Below are positions 17,521 to 25,833 of a stretch of 64,000 nt of DNA, in pieces. Position 1 is the stretch's first letter; the number at the start of each line of letters is the position of its first letter. This DNA is from Rhizobium mesosinicum (GTDB lineage Bacteria > Pseudomonadota > Alphaproteobacteria > Rhizobiales > Rhizobiaceae): NCBI RefSeq assembly GCF_019511345.1, contig NZ_JAEUAK010000008.1, positions 213,439 through 277,438 of the forward strand, given 5' to 3'. Under the pieces are notes generated by a model, which worked only from the letters and a program-made list of their open reading frames with translations, did no database searches and was not told where the DNA came from. A program made the translations under genes and the position numbers.

Positions 17521-17605
17521 TAGTCCATTCGGCCGCACAAAGAACGCTCCAATTCTCTGAATCGACGCAATCGAGCCTTCCGAACATCAATTTTAGGCCG
17601 ATGCC
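17521..17605 (+). repeat. RIME-like palindromic element, degenerate copy
   Basis: GCACAAAGAACGCTCC, a spacer, then CGACGCAATCGAGCCTTCCGA and TTTTAGGCCGATGC match the order of the better-preserved copy at 37621-37720. It resembles the Rhizobium-specific intergenic mosaic elements (RIME), which have two palindromes in tandem. Confidence 0.65.
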
Positions 17606-17634
17606 GGAGTGGTCGTGCGCGCTTCGGCATTGGA

Positions 17635-17746
17635 TCGGACTTTGGTCCGATGGAAGCCGAAACATAGTCTGCTACATAATTTCCTGCTGATGCCTTCAGA
17701 ATCAGCACGAAAAGGGTGTCTGTCCCTGACCCGGCGCACCCTTTTC
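17635..17746 (+). repeat. 112-nt two-hairpin repeat, full copy B
   Basis: TCGGACTTTGGTCCGA (17635-17650), 58 nt of spacer, then GAAAAGGGTG (17709-17718) / CACCCTTTTC (17737-17746) around an 18-nt loop with GUCCCUGACCC. Same total length and same spacing as copy A (9759-9870), with differences concentrated in the spacer and loops. Confidence 0.7.
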
Positions 17747-17790
17747 AACTCTTTTTCGCGGGGGCAATCGCGAGCGGAGGGGGAGCCGAG

Positions 17791-18006
17791 ATGATCTATG
17801 AGCAGCGGAATGTTGCCGACAGCCTAAAACAGCGCAAACGCTTCGAGGAGAAAGCAGCCAGGGTCCTCAAGAGGCACTATCAGCGGCCGATCGCAATTAT
17901 GTTTTCCTGGCAACCCGGCACCGAGCCTCATACCATCGACTTGCGAGCCGTTCCCCAGGTCCTCACGACGAGTGACATAGAGGCGCTGGGGAAAAGAACC
18001 CCGTAA
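17791..18006 (+). CDS. Hypothetical small protein
   Basis: 71 residues after a strong AGCGGAGGGGGAGCCGAG ribosome site. A helical, charged N-terminal half (VADSLKQRKRFEEKAARVLK) and a short beta-like C-terminal half. Soluble, unassigned. It directly follows repeat copy B, whose terminator-like stem ends 45 nt upstream. Confidence 0.65.
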   Translation: MIYEQRNVADSLKQRKRFEEKAARVLKRHYQRPIAIMFSWQPGTEPHTIDLRAVPQVLTTSDIEALGKRTP

Positions 18007-18926
18007 CCCGCGGCGCCTTCCCGCCTGTTGCGACCGCACCGGTGTCGAATACGGCAAACAATGGGGGGAGGCGCCGCCGGCCGCATAGCCGGACCCAGAG
18101 CATCGGTAGCGCGCCCACGTTTTGAGGCTCGTGCTTGCAGCCGAAACAGTGCGCCAAGCATTGGCTGACGCCACGGCTTGGACACGCGCCTCCGCCAGGA
18201 TGCACTGGGCGTGGAGAGCAGCGCTCGATCGAGACGAATCCACGCAGCGAGCCGTGTCACACACTTTTCACGCGACTCTGAACGCCGCCTGTGATTATTA
18301 CACCCGCCTAACGCGTTTGGCGGACTGAGCAGGCACAGGGCTCGCATCTGTAATGTGTGGCGAGCCCCACCGCGCTCAGCAGGATCAGACGATTCCGGCC
18401 TGTCTCAGCCTGCATTTCCAGCGATGCCGCGGCCTTGTCGATCGCCGCGCCCGCACTGTCATCACCGATGCCGGGGCGGCTCGCGTGACTGAGGCGGCCA
18501 ATGGTTTAGAGAGTTCGCTATCGGGGGATGAAACGGTGGAGTTCCGGTTCGGCGGCAAACGGATACCGTTCGCCCGTTCGCACCTTTTAAAGTGCCGCCC
18601 TCCCCAAATGAAGGGCTTCCACTCGATACTCGGCAAGCCCCCCGCATCGGGTTCGGTCCTGTAATCCTACTACCGCCGCGCATCCAGTTTCCCTGCGGTG
18701 GGACCGATTCGCAATTCATCCAAAAGGGTTAGACGGAAACGCGATCACGTCATTCGCCCTTGGAGCGCTCGCGGCTCGTTTTCCCTCCGCCGGCGGGCGA
18801 GGAGGGCGTAGCCGCCCATACCGGCCACGCTGGCCGCGTGCAGGAATTCTTCTGTGGTTGTTCTTGCGCGTTACTCGCGCCAGGCGGCGGCGATGCTAGG
18901 AATCTCCTGCTAACTGGGGAGCATCC
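18007..18926. other. 920-nt stretch without a convincing gene
   Basis: Several short open frames exist on both strands, but none has a good ribosome site, normal composition or a recognisable domain. On the minus strand around 18760-18850 a frame reads EEFLHAASVAGMGGYALLAR followed by an arginine cluster, like a membrane-anchor tail, but without a start; it may be the remnant of a lost gene. GC-rich; no repeat of the families described here was found in it. Confidence 0.45.
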
Positions 18927-19261
18927 ATGAAAAAACTTATTCTCAGCGTGGCTTTTGCCGCAGCACTCACCTCCTGCGCGAAAGACCCGACGCCATCGTG
19001 CAGGCCGACATCCCGATGCAGGCTTACACCAATCTCAGCTGCGAGCGCATCGCGCAGGAGCACAGGACCGAAAAGAAGAAGCTCGACGACCTCTCCAAAC
19101 AGCAGATCTCCGCCGCCAACGGCGACGCGTTCGGCGTGTTCCTGGTCGGCGTTCCGATCGGCAGCGTGGCGGGTGGGGATAAGGAAGGCGAGGTCGCTGT
19201 GTCGAAGGGGAAAGTGTCGGCGATGGAGAGCGCGGCGCTGTCGAAGGGGTGTAAGTTGTAG
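18927..19261 (+). pseudogene. Small lipoprotein gene with a frameshift
   Basis: The first frame gives a lipoprotein signal (MKKLILSVAFAAALTSCAKD, lipobox LTSC). At about 18987 the reading must move to another frame to continue as DAIVQADIPMQAYTNLSCER ... VAVSKGKVSAMESAALSKGC. A one-base loss in a C-rich spot (ACCCGACG) explains it. The product would be an outer- or inner-membrane lipoprotein of about 110 residues with a glycine-rich helix. An assembly error is possible because both parts look intact. Confidence 0.65.
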
Positions 19262-19470
19262 GTGAGGGGTGAGGATATCTGCGCCGAATTTCTTACAATT
19301 CTTGATGTGCGCCGCAATGCTGCGGAGCGGCAACCCGCCTGGGGCAGCTCGTTTTAGAGCCGCATTCACGTAAGGCAAATCATGTGAGGTAAAGTGTCCT
19401 GAGGCCTTACGAATGCTTGACTATTTTAGCGAACTTGGTTCCTTTGTGCGACGCAGCATAGGGAGTAACG

Positions 19471-19725
19471 ATGGAACTTACGTCAAAACTCGTCAAATCC
19501 GTCGCCTACGATCCTTCGACGGGCGTCCTCGATATCGAGATCCGTCTCAAGGGAAAGCGCCGGTATTTCAACGTGCCGCCGGTCGTCTATGAGAACCTGA
19601 TCACGGCGGCCTCGCCGGGTTGGTACTATACGCGTCATATCCGGGATGTTTTTTCCCGTGCCGAAAAGGGCGGACCAGACGGGCGCCTGCGGCAGATCTT
19701 CGGCCGGCGCGGGCAATTGTCCTGA
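19471..19725 (+). CDS. KTSC domain-containing protein
   Basis: 84 residues. Clear KTSC domain: VKSVAYDPSTGVLDIEIRLK, RRYFNVPPVVYENLITAASP, GWYYTRHIRDVF, then a short basic tail. Small, soluble, function not established; proteins of this family occur singly in many proteobacteria. Good ribosome site (AGGGAGTAACG). A divergent relative lies at 9421-9726. Confidence 0.85.
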   Translation: MELTSKLVKSVAYDPSTGVLDIEIRLKGKRRYFNVPPVVYENLITAASPGWYYTRHIRDVFSRAEKGGPDGRLRQIFGRRGQLS

Positions 19726-19834
19726 CCGCAGCGGAGTGCGGCTGATGGCGGCCGCGCTCCTTAACCCTTCGCCCGGCTCGCTGACGCGATCGGCCAGTAT
19801 CTTGCGCTGTGGTGCGAATCTCTGCCAGTCTGCG

Positions 19835-19934
19835 GCATCGGCCCGAGATCAGAATCGATTTTCGGAAAAGCCCGATGCGTGGATTCCAGGAGTTGGAGCG
19901 TCCTTTGTACGTGTGAATGCAGGCACGGCGCTCC
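19835..19934 (-). repeat. RIME-like palindromic element, inverted copy
   Basis: GCATCGGCCC, GAATCGATTTTCGGAAAAGCCCGATGCGT, then GAGCGTCCTTTGTACGTG and GCACGGCGCTCC: the reverse complement of the element at 37621-37720. It ends 22 nt before the start chosen for the next gene, so its palindromes would lie in that gene's leader. Confidence 0.75.
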
Positions 19935-19956
19935 AGGCCGGTCGGTGGGGAATGTT

Positions 19957-20475
19957 TTGGCCAGTCATCTCAGATCCTGCCTGCTTGCGGCGCTCGTGAC
20001 AATCGCTTGCGCGGGTATCACTGCGGCCGAGGAAATGCCGGCTTTCTGGAAGAAGTCGATGACCGGCGATCCGGCGACCAATCATTACATCGCAGAGGCG
20101 ATGAAGCCGCTCGACAACCCGGATGCGCAGACATTGCGGGTCGTCAAGCTCGCCAATACGCTCGCCACGCTCTGCAGCGGCGCCTCGCTCGATAAGAAGG
20201 CGCTCTACGCCTATATGACCGCGGCCCGCTTTGCCGAGATCAAGGGCAAGGCCTATAACGAGGCGGCGTTCCTGGCCGACAGCAGCTTCCGCTATTTCGA
20301 CTATCGCGCGCTCGCCCATCTCTGCGCGGGAAGCGCCTATCTCTTCGGCCCGCAGGGGCATCTCGCGCCGGGATTGCTGGAGATCGGCAAAGCCGGCAAG
20401 GGGGGCAAGCCGGCAATGGGTTACGATCCCGCCAACCCCTTGGTCATCCTGCCGCCGATTGCGCGGAAGTCGTGA
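19957..20475 (+). CDS. Secreted hypothetical protein
   Basis: 172 residues with signal peptide (LASHLRSCLLAALVTIACAG, cleavage near ITAA|EE). The mature part is helical: NHYIAEAMKPLDNPDAQTLR, ALYAYMTAARFAEIKGKAYN, then FGPQGHLAPGLLEI. Not recognised; probably periplasmic. Start TTG at 19957 was chosen because GGTGGGGA lies at the right distance; GTG at 19945 is the alternative, and the longer open frame back to 19879 runs through the RIME-like repeat. Confidence 0.65.
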   Translation: MASHLRSCLLAALVTIACAGITAAEEMPAFWKKSMTGDPATNHYIAEAMKPLDNPDAQTLRVVKLANTLATLCSGASLDKKALYAYMTAARFAEIKGKAYNEAAFLADSSFRYFDYRALAHLCAGSAYLFGPQGHLAPGLLEIGKAGKGGKPAMGYDPANPLVILPPIARKS

Positions 20476-20510
20476 CCGGCGCGGGGTGCGGCCGTATCTT
20501 ATCCTTGATA

Positions 20511-20693
20511 TCACCGAGGCGGATGCGGCTCGGTCGGCGTGCCGATCCTGTCGCCTTTTTTCACGCCGACCGTTCCCGTCGGACGCGGGTCCGGCTGCTC
20601 TTTCCAAGACCAGGAGATGACGAGGAAGATCAGCCCCAGCGCGATGAGGGGCGGCGCAACGAAGATCAGCAGGAGGTAGTGCAGCGATCTCAT
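20511..20693 (-). CDS. Small single-pass membrane protein
   Basis: 60 residues from ATG at 20693: one strong hydrophobic helix near the N terminus (HYLLLIFVAPPLIALGLIFL) followed by a polar, proline-rich tail (EQPDPRPTGTVGVKKGDRIG). An in-frame TTG at 20741 would add 16 residues. No family assigned. Convergent with the secreted protein at 19957. Confidence 0.55.
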   Translation of the reverse strand: MRSLHYLLLIFVAPPLIALGLIFLVISWSWKEQPDPRPTGTVGVKKGDRIGTPTEPHPPR

Positions 20694-20884
20694 AGGGTTT
20701 GGCACAGGTAAGCTTTCGCACCTGATCGAGGCTTTCTTCAATCGTGCTGCAAACCAGCAGGAAGGACTTACGGCGCCGGACCGGCATCCATCCTCTTCCC
20801 TACGTGGTCTTGCCGCCGAAAGATATAACGGCTGTCACACTCTGCAGCCGTCGCGGCAACCGCCGGCAGCCCAGCCTCCGGCTC

Positions 20885-22990
20885 TCACACCAGAACGATG
20901 TCGCCGTGGTCGAAGAAGGCCTTGCCGGCGCCGAGGAAGGCGATGTCCTGCGCCGCCTGGCCGCCGGCGCCATCTGCGTCGTAGGAGAGGTTGCCGCTTG
21001 CGGAATTGTAGATCAGCTGGGCGTGATCGGCGGTGGCTGACGCGCCGTATCTGGAGGCGATCATGAAGGCGTCCGCATCCAGGATGCCGTCATGATTGCT
21101 GTCGAGACCGGTGAAGGCGGAGCCGAGCCTGATCTTGTCGTCGGCATCGAAATCCCAGATGGAATCCTTGTTGGCGGCGCCCATCTCGTTGAAATAGAAG
21201 GTGTCCGCGCCGCCCTTGCCGTAGAGGCTGTCGATACCGGCGCCGCCGGAAATGGCATTGGCCGAGGCGTTGCCGGTGATGAGGTTTGCAAGGCTGTTGC
21301 CGGTGCCGCCGATCGCGCCAGCGCCTTCCTTCAGGCGCAGGTTCTCGACGAAGGCGTGATCGTGGAGATCGACGCTGATCGTCGCCTGGATCGTGTCGGT
21401 GCCGCCATCGGCCGTTTCCACAGCGCGGTCGCCGGCATTGTCGATGAAATAGGTGTCGTTGCCGCTTCCGCCGAACATCCTGTCGGCGCCGGCGCCGCCA
21501 TCGATATAGTCTGTGCCGCGTGCGCCGTAGATCGTGTCGTCGTTGACGGTGACGAGCGGCTGGCCGGCGAGGGTCGCGCCCGGTGCGATGAAATCGTTGC
21601 CTTCGGTCCCGTGGATCGTCGCGCCGACGATGCTCTCGTCGGCTCCTGATATCGAGAATCCGATGCTCTGCGTGGCGCTCGCCCCGTGGCTGTCCCGGAT
21701 CGTCAAGTCGAACTTGTCCTCAACCGCGGCACCTTCCGCCAGCGCCTGGGTCGCCGGCCGGTCATTGTCCAGCAGGTAGGTCACCTCTCCGGTCGCCGTG
21801 TTCAGGATCGCCGTGCCGTAAATGCCGGAAAGGCTCCATTGCCCGCCGCCGAGATCCGTCCAGCCGTCGGTGACGTAGGCGATCGTATCGCCCGCATCGG
21901 GATCGGATGCCGTCAGCTGCAGGCTGGCGGTGTCGATGCCGGCGCCGTCGCGGCCGGCTTCGACGAGGCCGCTGCTCACAGCCCCTGCCGACAAGAGGGG
22001 GGCGCTGTTGAACGGCTTGAAGATGCCGGTTTCCCAATCGTAGACGCCATCGAGGAAATACAGCTTTTCGACATGCGCGAGCGTGTCGGTGCCTTCGGCA
22101 ACGCTCGCGACCGTGCCGAGCAGCCGGTTGATCGCATAATCGGCGAAGGAGCCCGCGTAATTCGCCGTGTCGGTGCCTGCGCCGCCATCGAACCTGTCGT
22201 TGCCACCGGCGCCGGTAAAGATATCGTTGCCAGCGCCGCCGGTGACGATATCGGCGCCGCTGCCGCCACGAAACTGGATCTGCTCGATGCCGCTGATCGT
22301 CGTGCCGTCGCCCAGCGACTGGACGGTGGTCGTCGGAAGCGACAGGTCGAGCTTCAGGCCCACGGTCGCAGCGCGCCGATCCAGCACAAGAGAGTCGTTG
22401 CCCGTTCCGCCGTCGATGATGTCGACAGCATCGACGGCGGAGACGAACTTGTCGTCGCCGCTGTAGCCGATCAGCGTGTTGTGGCCCGACCCGCCGATCA
22501 GCACGTCATTGCCGGCGCCGCCGTCGACGTAGTCGTCGCCGCCGTTCCCTTCCAGCGTATCATCGCCGTTCCAGCCATGGATCTCATCGGCCAGCGCGCC
22601 GCCGACGAAATGGTCGCCCATGTATCCGCCTGTGATGTTCAGGCGCTCCATATTGACGATGACGGTTCCTTCGCCGAGGTCCTGCGGCGTGGCTATCTTT
22701 AGGGCCGTGGAAATATCGATGTGCTCGACGACATATTCATAGCTGCGCTTCAGCGCCAGCGTATCGATGCCGCCGCCGCCGTCGATATAGTCAGGCCCTT
22801 CATGGCGCCATGACTTGATCGTGTCGTCGCCCGCGCCGCCATAGAGCCGGTCGGAGCCGGCACCGCCATCGATTATGTCGTTTCCGCCATTGCCGTAGAT
22901 GACATCGTCGCCGACAAGGCCGATGATCACCTCGGCGGCGTTGCCGCCAATCAACGTATCGTTTCCATCCGTTCCGGTAATCGTCGGCAT
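20885..22990 (-). CDS. RTX-like hemolysin-type calcium-binding repeat protein
   Basis: 701 residues, no Sec signal. Blocks of nonapeptide repeats GGxGxDxLx (for example GGNGGNDIIDGGAGSDRLYG, residues 35-55) in the N-terminal third, around residues 230-270 and again near 480-510, with a cadherin/VCBS-like beta module between (LQLTASDPDAGDTIAYV). The C-terminal ~200 residues resemble the end of serralysin-type and other type I secreted proteins (YGKGGADTFYFNE ... IWDFDADDKIRL). It should fold on binding Ca2+ after export through a type I system; none is encoded here. ATG at 22990 follows GGAGGCGTGCGG. Shares its C-terminal domain with the protein at 25834-27483. Confidence 0.88.
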   Translation of the reverse strand: MPTITGTDGNDTLIGGNAAEVIIGLVGDDVIYGNGGNDIIDGGAGSDRLYGGAGDDTIKSWRHEGPDYIDGGGGIDTLALKRSYEYVVEHIDISTALKIATPQDLGEGTVIVNMERLNITGGYMGDHFVGGALADEIHGWNGDDTLEGNGGDDYVDGGAGNDVLIGGSGHNTLIGYSGDDKFVSAVDAVDIIDGGTGNDSLVLDRRAATVGLKLDLSLPTTTVQSLGDGTTISGIEQIQFRGGSGADIVTGGAGNDIFTGAGGNDRFDGGAGTDTANYAGSFADYAINRLLGTVASVAEGTDTLAHVEKLYFLDGVYDWETGIFKPFNSAPLLSAGAVSSGLVEAGRDGAGIDTASLQLTASDPDAGDTIAYVTDGWTDLGGGQWSLSGIYGTAILNTATGEVTYLLDNDRPATQALAEGAAVEDKFDLTIRDSHGASATQSIGFSISGADESIVGATIHGTEGNDFIAPGATLAGQPLVTVNDDTIYGARGTDYIDGGAGADRMFGGSGNDTYFIDNAGDRAVETADGGTDTIQATISVDLHDHAFVENLRLKEGAGAIGGTGNSLANLITGNASANAISGGAGIDSLYGKGGADTFYFNEMGAANKDSIWDFDADDKIRLGSAFTGLDSNHDGILDADAFMIASRYGASATADHAQLIYNSASGNLSYDADGAGGQAAQDIAFLGAGKAFFDHGDIVLV

Positions 22991-23322
22991 CCGCACGCCT
23001 CCAAAAACGTTCCGCTGATTCTGCGGCGCATCCTAAGCAGAATTGGCCGGGAGGCCATCTGAGTTATTATCCAGAAGATCTCGCAATAATTTCGATGCTT
23101 CGAATATGTGCGATTCCGGTGCAGTGGATCGCGCCGATGCCTGCAAACATCAGGATATGATATCGCGATTATGGCGATCTGAAGGATGTGATGACAGATG
23201 CAACGCAATCATGAGTCGAACGACATGCGTCGGATCCGCGGAGGCGTCGAGCAGGCATAGGCAGGCAGCAAGGGAAAGGTCACGACACGCGCAGCCCATA
23301 TGGTGCCTGGCCCTGCGTATTC
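22991..23322. other. Intergenic region
   Basis: 332 nt upstream of the RTX-like gene and downstream of the acyltransferase gene. Moderately AT-rich near 23050-23130, as expected for a promoter region, but no clear motif or gene was seen. Confidence 0.4.
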
Positions 23323-24423
23323 TTATGCCGGCGCTTGCCTGCGCGTCAGCAGCCGTCCGACCTGGTCCGATGGTCTCTCGACGGTCCAGAATGCAAGCTG
23401 GGCGACAACCAGGCTGATTGCGATGATGCCGGTTACGAGCAGGCGATTGTCCACGACGCCATACCAATGGCGCAGAGTGAAGAGGAGCAGCGGGAGATGA
23501 AACAGATACAGGCTGTATGAGACATTGCCCAACCACAGGAGCGGTGCGCATGTAAGAAGCGGCTGCGCCTTTTCATGTCCGATTGCGGTGCCGATCAGCG
23601 CTACAGAAGCGATGCCATAGATCAGCTCGGCCGCAGGGGCGCCTGCCGGAGCCGACATCAGGCAGAGCGCGGCACAGGCAATGACCCACACGTTCAACCT
23701 GTTGGTAAACGTGGCGAGCGTCTGCCGGTGATGGAAGCAGATCGCACCCACTGCGAAGAAGAGAGTGTATCCTGCCGTGTCGAATACCGATGCGAGGAGG
23801 CCTCCCTGGAGGACGAAACGACCCGCGATCTGACTGGCCAGCCAAAGCGAGATTCCTGCGCCGAGCGCGACGCGCCAGTTCCAGATGGCAAACAAGGCGA
23901 TGAAAGGAAATAATACGGAAATTCGAAGTTCGTGAACAAGGCTCCAGATGACGTTGTTCAATTGAATGTCTGCGTCTCGTCCCGTCATGGCGAGATGCCC
24001 GGCTATAACGTCAGGAGTCGGCGCAGCGGTCCAGGAAGTCGTGTTGAACCATATGGTCAATCCCGGTATCGGCCCCGCCGGCGACAGCAGGAACAATGTC
24101 ACGGCAAAGGCGATGGCGATGGCAAACGGAAGATATATCCTGCAGAACCTTCGTATGAGGTAGCCCTGGTAGGACATGCTCTGCTTTTCCAGGCTGGCCG
24201 CCAGTACAAATCCGCTGAGGACAAAGAAAAGGACGACTGCCGGTCGGCCATTCGCGAAACCCCGCAAAGGCGTGTATTCTACCCAGGTTTCCCAATGTGC
24301 CCAGCTTGAGGGATCAAAGGCCTTCAAGCCTGCTTCCGATCCCGGAAAGGCCAAGAATAGGTGGTGCAAAACCACAGTGAACGCTGCGATCCCGCGTAGC
24401 GCGTCCAGTTGTTTATATCGCAA
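23323..24423 (-). CDS. Acyltransferase family 3 (OafA/NodX-like) membrane protein
   Basis: 366 residues. Begins LRYKQLDALRGIAAFTVVLH, the standard opening of acyltransferase-3 proteins including the catalytic-region histidine, then RPAVVLFFVLSGFVL and RRFCRIYLPFAIA, and about ten membrane helices. These proteins O-acetylate or otherwise acylate polysaccharides, lipopolysaccharide or peptidoglycan at the inner membrane. The start is TTG at 24423 after AGAGGGGTCGGAGC; the longer upstream frame reads as non-coding. Lying between two RTX-like genes, it may act on surface polysaccharide, but that is inference. Confidence 0.88.
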   Translation of the reverse strand: MRYKQLDALRGIAAFTVVLHHLFLAFPGSEAGLKAFDPSSWAHWETWVEYTPLRGFANGRPAVVLFFVLSGFVLAASLEKQSMSYQGYLIRRFCRIYLPFAIAIAFAVTLFLLSPAGPIPGLTIWFNTTSWTAAPTPDVIAGHLAMTGRDADIQLNNVIWSLVHELRISVLFPFIALFAIWNWRVALGAGISLWLASQIAGRFVLQGGLLASVFDTAGYTLFFAVGAICFHHRQTLATFTNRLNVWVIACAALCLMSAPAGAPAAELIYGIASVALIGTAIGHEKAQPLLTCAPLLWLGNVSYSLYLFHLPLLLFTLRHWYGVVDNRLLVTGIIAISLVVAQLAFWTVERPSDQVGRLLTRRQAPA

Positions 24424-24997
24424 GCTCCGACCCCTCTGACCTCGATATGCAGCATTGAGTACACCACGAACCTGGCATCCGCAACGTACGTTCGTCTCAG
24501 CTTGGAGGCACCCGATGTCTTCCTGGTGTCGATGCGATGACATAGCAAAGCAGCGCCTTCGACACATAAGCTGCGGAGAGCGGTGCAATCTGGCCAAGAC
24601 GATTCCGAATGCTGCCGGAAACTCGTGATCGTCAGATGCATACCTGAAAGCCAAGTATCTTATAGTTCGGCATCCTGATCTATATTGACGATATTCTGGA
24701 ATAGCCCAAAAAAAGTCGCGATCAAGGGCTCGACTCCCGCGAGAAAATTTCTACTGTTGGTTAGCGCAGTAGTGGGCTTAAGTTTCCGGATCGCGCGAAG
24801 CTGCGCTGTCTTCGAAAATATTTCGGCCGTATTGTGAAAATCGTCATCCAGCAGCTCCCGGCGCTGGATGTATAGAATTGATCTTTCATGATAACCTTAA
24901 TATTTAACCGCTTCCTATTGCTGAAATTGACAGGGCGTATCTTTTGGTTGACGGATAGGCTCTCAAATAAATTATTTATTTTCGCAGGGGGCGAACA
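24424..24997. other. Divergent AT-rich intergenic region
   Basis: 574 nt between the acyltransferase and the small protein at 24998. From about 24880 it is AT-rich with several A/T tracts, as in an upstream regulatory region. A minus-strand open frame (24761-25174) is antisense to the small gene and has no coding features. No defined operator was recognised. Confidence 0.45.
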
Positions 24998-25189
24998 ATG
25001 AACATGATGCATAGAGGCAATAATTCTTCCGAAAATACACCTCAGTACGTAGACGATCGTATTGCCGTGCTTGTGGCTGCACAGACTAAGCTTGAGAAGC
25101 CGCAGACGACAAATGAAGACGTCAAAGAGGCAGTAAAAGTTCTGCTGGCGGAAACGATCGCACAGCTGCGGCATTCAATCGAGTATTGA
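24998..25189 (+). CDS. Hypothetical small soluble protein
   Basis: 63 residues after GCAGGGGGCGAACA. Asn-rich start (MNMMHRGNNSSENTP) then an amphipathic charged helix region (VDDRIAVLVAAQTKLEKPQT, EDVKEAVKVLLAETIAQLRH). No known family. The antisense frame has rare composition, so this strand is preferred. Confidence 0.6.
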   Translation: MNMMHRGNNSSENTPQYVDDRIAVLVAAQTKLEKPQTTNEDVKEAVKVLLAETIAQLRHSIEY

Positions 25190-25833
25190 AGTCGGGTTAT
25201 GAGCTGGCGGTCGTGAGGCCGCCTTGCAGTTTGTCGGTAAAGTCTCATCCGTCAGGCTCGGCCTTGTGCCGAGCATCCGACCATTGCAATTCTCTTGACG
25301 AGAAAGCAGTCGTTTTTACCTATTTGACCCGCGGGCGCAGATCCTCAGCACAAGGCGGAGGGTGACATCGCGGGTTTTGCAATGGTCTGTCGGCAGCCTG
25401 CCGGTGGCCGTCAAATCGCCGGTCTCTGCTGGCCCAATCGAAGAGCACACCCAGGGATAGCGGCGAGTTTAATGCGGCCGATCTTGGCCACCGATTGAGC
25501 TGGCTATCTGCCGCCATGGACCGGATGGCTCTGCCGTTTCTTCAACTTCGTTCGTTTGCCGGCAATGTCACGCGCGTCACGCCGCGCTTCCGTTTGCCAT
25601 AGGCGCTGTCGCGTTTCCTGTTCCCTGGGAATTCCAAGGGGTTGGGCGAAGGATCGCCGCGCCTTCCTGTCGGTGAGGGCGTCGCGCGGGACAGCAACTT
25701 CTACGCTATATATTACTATATTTTCAAATATTGCGACGCAGCAACAGCGTTAAGAATTTCTTACTTCGAGCTTTGACTTCTGGTTGTGGCTGTGGAAGAA
25801 ATCCCCCGACTGCAGAATTTTTTGGGGGCTTTT
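25190..25833. other. 644-nt intergenic region before the second RTX-like gene
   Basis: No credible gene. The last 130 nt turn AT-rich (CTATATATTACTATATTTTC near 25705), suggesting the promoter of the RTX-like gene. A CTTGAC box lies at 25294-25299 without a convincing -10. Just before the start, CCCCC (25802-25806) can pair with GGGGG (25826-25830), which is the ribosome site. Confidence 0.5.

Noticed and set aside
18122..18664. Short open frames in the 18-18.9 kb gap
   Set aside because: No ribosome site, atypical composition, mutually overlapping on both strands; no family recognised.
21686..22702. 338-codon plus-strand open frame over the RTX-like gene
   Set aside because: Produced by the Gly/Asp codon pattern of RTX repeats on the opposite strand.
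24761..25174. 137-codon minus-strand open frame
   Set aside because: Antisense to the small protein at 24998; rich in Cys/His/Phe without pattern, no ribosome site.
25294..25325. CTTGAC box as a housekeeping promoter
   Set aside because: No -10 element at suitable spacing and no gene within 500 nt downstream.
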